Positions 13,959 to 18,042 of a stretch of 18,042 nt of DNA are shown piece by piece (positions within the stretch are counted from its first letter, which is position 1; the number at the start of each line of letters is the position of its first letter). Where the stretch lies: contig DXEZ01000212.1 in NCBI GenBank assembly GCA_019114715.1, positions 1-18,042 of the forward strand. The letters are read 5' to 3'. Both the position numbers and the translations under genes were made by a program. The notes beneath the pieces are model-generated. The model worked only from the letters and a program-made list of their open reading frames with translations, ran no database searches and was not told the origin of the DNA. The DNA is from Candidatus Sphingobacterium stercoripullorum. Its GTDB lineage: Bacteria > Bacteroidota > Bacteroidia > Sphingobacteriales > Sphingobacteriaceae.

Positions 13959-15563
13959 TTATGTTTGGATAACTCCTACTTTATAAGAGGCAGTAATTAA
14001 AGAATGGCTAGCGGCCTCGATGCCCATGCTTATAACTGTTCTGGTCTCTATGGGGTCTATAATTCCATCCGTCCAAAGGCGCGCTGCAGCGTAATAAGGG
14101 TCCAATTGCTTGTCGTATTGCTCTTGAATTTTGTCTAGTAAAATCTTTTCTTCTTCTTGATCAAGCTGCTCACCTGTTTTGGCCAGCTTAGATTGTTCAA
14201 TTTGTAACAATGTTTTTCCTGCTGAAGCTCCACTCATCACGCCAATTCTAGACGTTGGCCAGCTGAATATGAGTCTAGGGTCGTAGGCCCGACCACATAA
14301 AGCGTAATTTCCTGCTCCATAGCTATTTCCAATCATGAATGTGAATTTTGGAACTATAGAGTTGGCCATGGCATTGACTAACTTGGCTCCATCTTTAATT
14401 ATTCCAAGCTGCTCGGATCTACTTCCTACCATAAAGCCGGTTACATCTTGAAGGAAAACCAGGGGAATCAATTGTTGGTTGCAATTCATTATAAATCTCG
14501 CCGCCTTATCGGCAGAATCGTTGTAAATAACGCCTCCCATTTGTAGCTCAGTGCTCCCGCCGGGTTTCTTTGCTTTCACTATTTCCCGCCTATTAGCGAC
14601 AATTCCTACGGACCATCCGTCTATTCGAGCAAAAGCACAAATTATGGTTTTCCCGTAGTCTTTTTTATACTCTTCTAGTGAGTTTTTATCAACAATGCAC
14701 CTCAGGATCTCTAGGCTATCGTAAGGTTGAGTTCGGTCAGTAGGTAAAATCTTATAGATTTCCTTTGGATCTATAGCCGGAGACTCGGGCTTTGTCCTTG
14801 AGAACTGCGTTTTTCTTTTTTCACCAAATCTCGAGAACAAGGATATTATCGCATCTAAACAGCTATTATCATCTTCATATTGATTGTCGGTAACTCCGGA
14901 GATCATCGAGTGCGTTTCTGCACCTCCAAGGGTTTCTGCGTCTGTCTCTTCTCCTATGGCAGATTTTACCAAATAAGGGCCCGCTAAAAATACGGATCCT
15001 GTGCCTTTAACTATGAATGCATAATCAGACATTATTGGTAAGTAGGCTCCACCAGCTACACACGAACCCATTATTGCGGATATTTGAGGAACACCCATTG
15101 CCGATAGTTTGGCGTTATTTCTAAAGACTCTGCCAAAGTGCTCTTTATCTGGAAATATCTCATCTTGCAAGGGCAGGTAAACACCCGCAGAATCCACAAG
15201 ATAGATAATAGGTAATTTGTTTTCTATGGCTATTTCTTGGGCACGTAAAATCTTTTTTGCGGTTATTGGAAACCAGGCGCCAGCTTTAACACTAGCATCG
15301 TTGGATACAATTAAGCATAGTTTTTCTTGTATATAGCCCATTACAATAGCTACCCCACCATTTGGGCAGCCTCCCTCTTTTTCGTACATGCCTTCTCCGG
15401 CAAATCCACCAATTTCGATATAAGGGCTTCCTTTGAGCAAATAGTCAATGCGTTCCCAAGCTGTCATTTTGCCTTTGGCATGTATTTTTTCCAGTGCTTT
15501 CTGTCCTCCTCCAAGGCGTAAATGCTTGCGTTTTTGACGAAGATTTTCTATAAGTTGCTGCAT
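13959..15563 (-). CDS. mccB: Acyl-CoA carboxylase carboxyltransferase subunit, methylcrotonyl-CoA carboxylase beta type
   Basis: This subunit transfers the carboxyl group from biotin to an acyl-CoA; in leucine breakdown the substrate is 3-methylcrotonyl-CoA, giving 3-methylglutaconyl-CoA. The 534 residues form two crotonase-fold carboxyltransferase halves (about 25-265 and 285-530). Features are IYLVDSAGVYLPLQ, GSCVAGGAYLPIMSDYAFIV, then GTGSVFLAGPYLVKSAIGEE and LGGAETHSMISGVTD in the first half. The second half has LQMGGVIYNDSADKAARFI, LQDVTGFMVG, and GNSYGAGNYALCGRAYDPRL with the W-P-T-S-R-I-G-V-M segment. The sequence and length resemble MccB more than propionyl-CoA carboxylase beta. The partner alpha subunit (biotin carboxylase and carrier) is not in the window. 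It is divergent from the acyl-CoA dehydrogenase operon, which fits joint control from the 136-base spacer. Confidence 0.9.
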   Translation of the reverse strand: MQQLIENLRQKRKHLRLGGGQKALEKIHAKGKMTAWERIDYLLKGSPYIEIGGFAGEGMYEKEGGCPNGGVAIVMGYIQEKLCLIVSNDASVKAGAWFPITAKKILRAQEIAIENKLPIIYLVDSAGVYLPLQDEIFPDKEHFGRVFRNNAKLSAMGVPQISAIMGSCVAGGAYLPIMSDYAFIVKGTGSVFLAGPYLVKSAIGEETDAETLGGAETHSMISGVTDNQYEDDNSCLDAIISLFSRFGEKRKTQFSRTKPESPAIDPKEIYKILPTDRTQPYDSLEILRCIVDKNSLEEYKKDYGKTIICAFARIDGWSVGIVANRREIVKAKKPGGSTELQMGGVIYNDSADKAARFIMNCNQQLIPLVFLQDVTGFMVGSRSEQLGIIKDGAKLVNAMANSIVPKFTFMIGNSYGAGNYALCGRAYDPRLIFSWPTSRIGVMSGASAGKTLLQIEQSKLAKTGEQLDQEEEKILLDKIQEQYDKQLDPYYAAARLWTDGIIDPIETRTVISMGIEAASHSLITASYKVGVIQT

Positions 15564-15580
15564 GTTGTATTTAATAGATT

Positions 15581-15592
15581 TATAATATTATA
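15581..15592. repeat. 12-nt AT palindrome upstream of the carboxylase gene
   Basis: TATAATATTATA is a perfect palindrome starting 18 bases before the mccB start codon at 15563 on the minus strand. It could be part of the mccB promoter or an operator, but pure A/T palindromes arise easily by chance. Confidence 0.25.
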
Positions 15593-15646
15593 GCTAATAT
15601 AAGTGTTAAATTTGTCTAAAATGAAATTTTGCAAGTTTTAATTTTG

Positions 15647-15654
15647 TATGTTTG
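15647..15654 (+). promoter_or_regulatory. Candidate promoter of the acyl-CoA dehydrogenase operon
   Basis: TATGTTTG matches the Bacteroidota -7 box TAnnTTTG. A TTG at 15629-15631 lies 15 bases upstream, slightly short of the usual spacing for a -33 element. The start codon is 45 bases downstream. A second match, TAAATTTG, at 15607-15614 has no -33 partner. Confidence 0.42.
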
Positions 15655-15659
15655 AAATA

Positions 15660-15672
15660 AACCTAATAGGTT
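15660..15672. promoter_or_regulatory. Candidate operator: 13-nt inverted repeat at the predicted transcription start
   Basis: AACCTAATAGGTT has perfect 6-bp arms around a single central A. It begins 5 bases after the -7 box at 15647-15654, so it would cover the transcription start and allow repression of the plus-strand acyl-CoA operon. The regulator is unknown; TetR-type repressors of fatty acid or branched-chain catabolism bind sites of this general kind. Confidence 0.42.
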
Positions 15673-15699
15673 AATTCTAGATTTATTAATTATAAACTT

Positions 15700-16848
15700 A
15701 TGATTTATTTTGATACGGAACAAATGAGTCTGCTCCGTGGCAGCGTTAGAGATTTTACCCATAAGCAGATAAAACCTTATGTAATGCAGTGGGACGAGAG
15801 CCAAACTTTTCCTGTTGAATTATTTCGAAAACTTGGAGAGCATGGTTTTATGGGTATTCTGGTGCCTGAAAAATATGGTGGTTCACAACTGGGGTATCAA
15901 GAGTATATAACTATTTTAGATGAGATTTCCTCCGTTTGTGGGTCTATTGGACTATCTGTTGCAGCACATAATTCTTTATGCACGAATCATATTTTGACTT
16001 TTGCAAATGAAGAACAAAAAAAGAAGTATCTACCACGACTGGCCTCAGGTGAGTGGATCGGTGCTTGGGGATTAACCGAAACGGAGTCTGGTTCGGATGC
16101 TGGGGGATTGAATACCACGGCCAGGAAAGAAGGCGATTATTATATACTAAACGGTTCGAAGAACTTTATAACCCATGCTATTAATGGAGATGTAGCTGTT
16201 GTGATTGCCAGAACGGGAGAAAAAGGCGATAAGCGGGGAATGACAGCATTTATCATTGAGAAAGGAACGCCAGGATTTACATCGGGTAAAAAAGAAAATA
16301 AACTTGGTATGAGAGCCTCAGAAACGGCTTGTTTGTTTTTTGATGAGTGCAAGGTGCACAAATCTCAGGTGGTTGGAGAAGAAGGCGAAGGGTTCGTGCA
16401 GGCCTTAAAATTATTAGATGGAGGGCGGGTATCTATCGCGGCCCTGTCTTTAGGTATAGCAAAAGGAGCTTATCAGTGCGCATTAAACTATTCGCATGAG
16501 CGGAAGCAATTTGGGAAGCTTATATTTGAGTTTCAAGATGTTTCATTTACATTAGCGGATATGGCTACAAAAATTCATGCAGCAGAAGGGCTCGTCCGTG
16601 AGGCGGGGTATTTAAAAGATGCTAACATGAAAGTAACCAAAGAGAGCGCTATGGCAAAGCTTTATGCCTCTGAAATTGCGGTTGAAATGTCGAATCATAG
16701 TGTGCAACTTTTTGGTGGTTATGGATTTACAAAAGATTTTCCTGCAGAGAAGTATTTCCGGGATGCCAAGCTTTGTACTATAGGCGAAGGGACTTCCGCG
16801 ATTCAGAAAATGGTTATATCTAGGGAAATTAGCAAGGATGTACAGTAA
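15700..16848 (+). CDS. Acyl-CoA dehydrogenase, short-chain type
   Basis: This is an FAD-dependent acyl-CoA dehydrogenase of 382 residues that forms the alpha-beta double bond of an acyl-CoA and passes electrons to an electron-transfer flavoprotein. The layout is an N-terminal helical domain, a middle beta domain with WGLTETESGSDAG (about 122-134), and a C-terminal helical domain with RKQFGK (268-273), LFGGYGFTKDFPAEKYFRD and IGEGTSAIQ. The catalytic base is probably Glu363 in GEGTS, as in short- and medium-chain enzymes. At the position where isovaleryl-CoA dehydrogenase has its Glu (before Arg in the L-x-E-R segment), this protein has Gly242 (LLDGGR). The operon suggests leucine breakdown, so isovaleryl-CoA is a possible substrate, but the active-site layout argues for a butyryl- or 2-methylacyl-type enzyme. 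It overlaps the HMG-CoA lyase gene by 11 bases. Confidence 0.93.
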   Translation: MIYFDTEQMSLLRGSVRDFTHKQIKPYVMQWDESQTFPVELFRKLGEHGFMGILVPEKYGGSQLGYQEYITILDEISSVCGSIGLSVAAHNSLCTNHILTFANEEQKKKYLPRLASGEWIGAWGLTETESGSDAGGLNTTARKEGDYYILNGSKNFITHAINGDVAVVIARTGEKGDKRGMTAFIIEKGTPGFTSGKKENKLGMRASETACLFFDECKVHKSQVVGEEGEGFVQALKLLDGGRVSIAALSLGIAKGAYQCALNYSHERKQFGKLIFEFQDVSFTLADMATKIHAAEGLVREAGYLKDANMKVTKESAMAKLYASEIAVEMSNHSVQLFGGYGFTKDFPAEKYFRDAKLCTIGEGTSAIQKMVISREISKDVQ

Positions 16849-17680
16849 GAAAAATATATACTTAACTGACTGTCCAAGGGATGCCTGGCAAGCGCTGAGT
16901 CAATTCGTGCCGACTGAAGAAAAAGCCAGGCATATCAACTTTTTAATAGAAAGTGGCGCCTTTCAATGCATAGACTTTGGAAGTTTTGTTTCCCATAAGG
17001 CCGTACCGCAGATGAAGGATACAGCTCAAGTTGTAGACTTATTGGAAAACGATGCGCAGGTAGAGCTACTTGCTATTGTGGCCAATACCAGAGGTGCTTC
17101 CGATGGGGTTAAGTTTTCGAAAATAAATACGCTGGGCTATCCTTTTTCTATTTCTGAGACTTTTCAATTAAAGAATACGAAGAAAAACATTGCCGATTCT
17201 TTGCGTACCGTTCAAGAGATCATTGAGGTCTGTGATAAGGGAGGGAAGAATTTGAGGATATACCTGTCTATGGCTTTTGGCAATCCATTTGGAGATGCTT
17301 GGAGTGAGCAGCGCGTTGTAGATTGGATTGGAAAACTTCTGGAAATAGGCGTTAAAGATATTGCTTTGGCGGATACCACTTCCGAGGCAAAACCAAAAAT
17401 TATTGCATCACTTTTTGAGTCTATTCATGCCGATTTTCCCAACGAAAATTTTGGCGTTCATTTACACTCCTCACCACTGGAAAGTGCAGAAAAAATCCAA
17501 GCCGCTTTAAATGCAGGCTGCAAGAGATTTGAGGGTGCGCTGTTGGGTTTTGGTGGCTGCCCATTCGCCAAAGATGAGTTGGTGGGCAATATTCCCTCTG
17601 AGGAGTTGCTTGAAAAGTTCAATCGAGCAGATAAAAATACCATTCAAGAGCTCATCAATTCTTTTAGAAGAACCATTTGA
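16838..17680 (+). CDS. Hydroxymethylglutaryl-CoA lyase, Bacteroidota type
   Basis: HMG-CoA lyase cleaves 3-hydroxy-3-methylglutaryl-CoA to acetyl-CoA and acetoacetate, the last step of leucine breakdown. It is a 280-residue TIM-barrel protein of the DRE-TIM family. Key residues visible are Arg14-Asp15 in DCPRDAWQ (metal and catalytic Arg), the metal-binding pair His208 and His210 in HLH, Asn251, and Cys241 in the lyase signature GFGGCPFAKDE. Departures from the human-type enzyme are Asp46 where Glu is usual (IDFGSFVS), GNPFGD in place of GCPYEG, and Ser-Ser after HLH where Asp-Thr is common. The first two are familiar from flavobacterial homologues. The ATG at 16838 lies inside the end of the dehydrogenase gene, so the two are co-transcribed. 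Ten bases separate it from the crotonase gene. Confidence 0.9.
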   Translation: MYSKKNIYLTDCPRDAWQALSQFVPTEEKARHINFLIESGAFQCIDFGSFVSHKAVPQMKDTAQVVDLLENDAQVELLAIVANTRGASDGVKFSKINTLGYPFSISETFQLKNTKKNIADSLRTVQEIIEVCDKGGKNLRIYLSMAFGNPFGDAWSEQRVVDWIGKLLEIGVKDIALADTTSEAKPKIIASLFESIHADFPNENFGVHLHSSPLESAEKIQAALNAGCKRFEGALLGFGGCPFAKDELVGNIPSEELLEKFNRADKNTIQELINSFRRTI

Positions 17681-17690
17681 TACGTTAATT

Positions 17691-18042
17691 ATGGAGTATA
17701 ATTTTATAAAGGTGAGTAAGAGTAATGGCGTATTGAGAGTAACGCTTAATAGGCCAGAAAAGCGCAATGCCTTTACTCCTACCACGGTTAGTGAGTTGGC
17801 CTATACTTTTAACTTGGCCAATGAAGATCCTCAAGTAAAAGTTGTTTTATTGGATGCGGAGGGCCCTGTGTTTTGTTCGGGAATGGATTTGAAAGTGTTT
17901 AACGACCCGACATTGGACCTGGAAAATCCACATATACCCAAACAAGACATTTCTTTAGGTCAAGTTTTTGATCAACTCTTAAAGCCAAGTATTGCCGTAG
18001 TTCAAGGAGCCGTTATTGCCGGTGGGTTTTTGATGATTTTAG
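17691..18042 (+). CDS. Enoyl-CoA hydratase/isomerase (crotonase) family protein, 3'-truncated by window edge
   Basis: The frame begins with ATG at 17691 (MEYNFIKVSKSNGVLRVTLN) and stays open to the window end, giving 117 residues of a protein normally about 255-265 long. NRPEKRNAF and FCSGMDLKVF (61-70) are the crotonase N-terminal strand and first oxyanion-hole segment. GAVIAGGFLMIL (106-117) is the second oxyanion segment. In this operon a 3-methylglutaconyl-CoA hydratase would complete the path between the carboxylase and the lyase. However, the first catalytic Glu of hydratases (Glu144 of rat enoyl-CoA hydratase, in GGGCEL) aligns with Leu114 here, so hydratase activity is uncertain. The second catalytic Glu lies beyond the window. 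Opposite-strand frames over this region are shadows. Confidence 0.88.
   Translation, partial: MEYNFIKVSKSNGVLRVTLNRPEKRNAFTPTTVSELAYTFNLANEDPQVKVVLLDAEGPVFCSGMDLKVFNDPTLDLENPHIPKQDISLGQVFDQLLKPSIAVVQGAVIAGGFLMIL

Noticed and set aside
15616..15804. Minus-strand open frame across the mccB/acyl-CoA dehydrogenase spacer
   Set aside because: It covers the promoter-like spacer and the start of the dehydrogenase gene antisense, and has no recognisable features.
17507..17785. Minus-strand open frame of 92 codons across the HMG-CoA lyase / crotonase junction
   Set aside because: It is antisense to two recognised genes, and the plus-strand crotonase start at 17691 explains the region.

Overview
The window looks like a chromosomal segment from a member of the Bacteroidota, probably Flavobacteriia-like. 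The support is a GldH gliding-motility lipoprotein gene, a PSP1/RicT protein with the Cys-rich N-terminus and basic tail common in that phylum, a DnaA with a DDVH Walker B, a flavobacterial-style HMG-CoA lyase, weak Shine-Dalgarno signals, and several TAnnTTTG -7 boxes in AT-rich spacers. No tRNA, rRNA, CRISPR array, prophage or insertion sequence was seen. The organism cannot be named from the sequence alone.

Layout. (1) 1-1833: 3' part of dxs (isoprenoid synthesis), closed by a hairpin terminator. (2) 1911-2256: a gene-free AT-rich region in front of dnaA with four DnaA-box-like nonamers, three 13-nt inverted repeats and a 9-nt direct repeat. It is a candidate origin or dnaA autoregulatory region. 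(3) 2257-3684: dnaA, which meets a small exported protein gene (Spy/CpxP-like) tail to tail across a perfect 38-nt palindromic terminator. (4) 8372-4366, minus strand: a tight unit holB - PSP1/ricT-like - gldH - lpxK, joining the clamp loader, a regulatory protein, gliding motility and lipid A synthesis. (5) 8502-12429, plus strand, divergent from holB: dnaN - DedA - yicC - gmk - nadD, with short spacers typical of an operon. (6) 12487-13846, minus strand: an AraC-family regulator gene split by a -1 frame change at an A AAA AAG heptamer, preceded by a small Cys-containing exported or membrane protein gene. (7) 13959-18042: a divergent acyl-CoA/leucine catabolism locus, with the methylcrotonyl-CoA carboxylase carboxyltransferase subunit on minus and an acyl-CoA dehydrogenase, HMG-CoA lyase and crotonase-family gene (cut by the window end) on plus.

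How the genes fit together. DnaA, HolB and DnaN lie within 7.4 kb beside a cluster of DnaA-box-like sites, so the first half reads as an origin-proximal replication neighbourhood. The last third supplies late steps of leucine breakdown to acetyl-CoA and acetoacetate. The biotin-carboxylase/biotin-carrier partner of the carboxylase is not in the window.

Most of the window is ordinary core genome. The points most worth a second look are the split AraC gene at a dnaX-like slippery heptamer, the dnaA upstream architecture, a 13-nt inverted repeat at the likely transcription start of the acyl-CoA operon, and two catalytic-residue departures in that operon.
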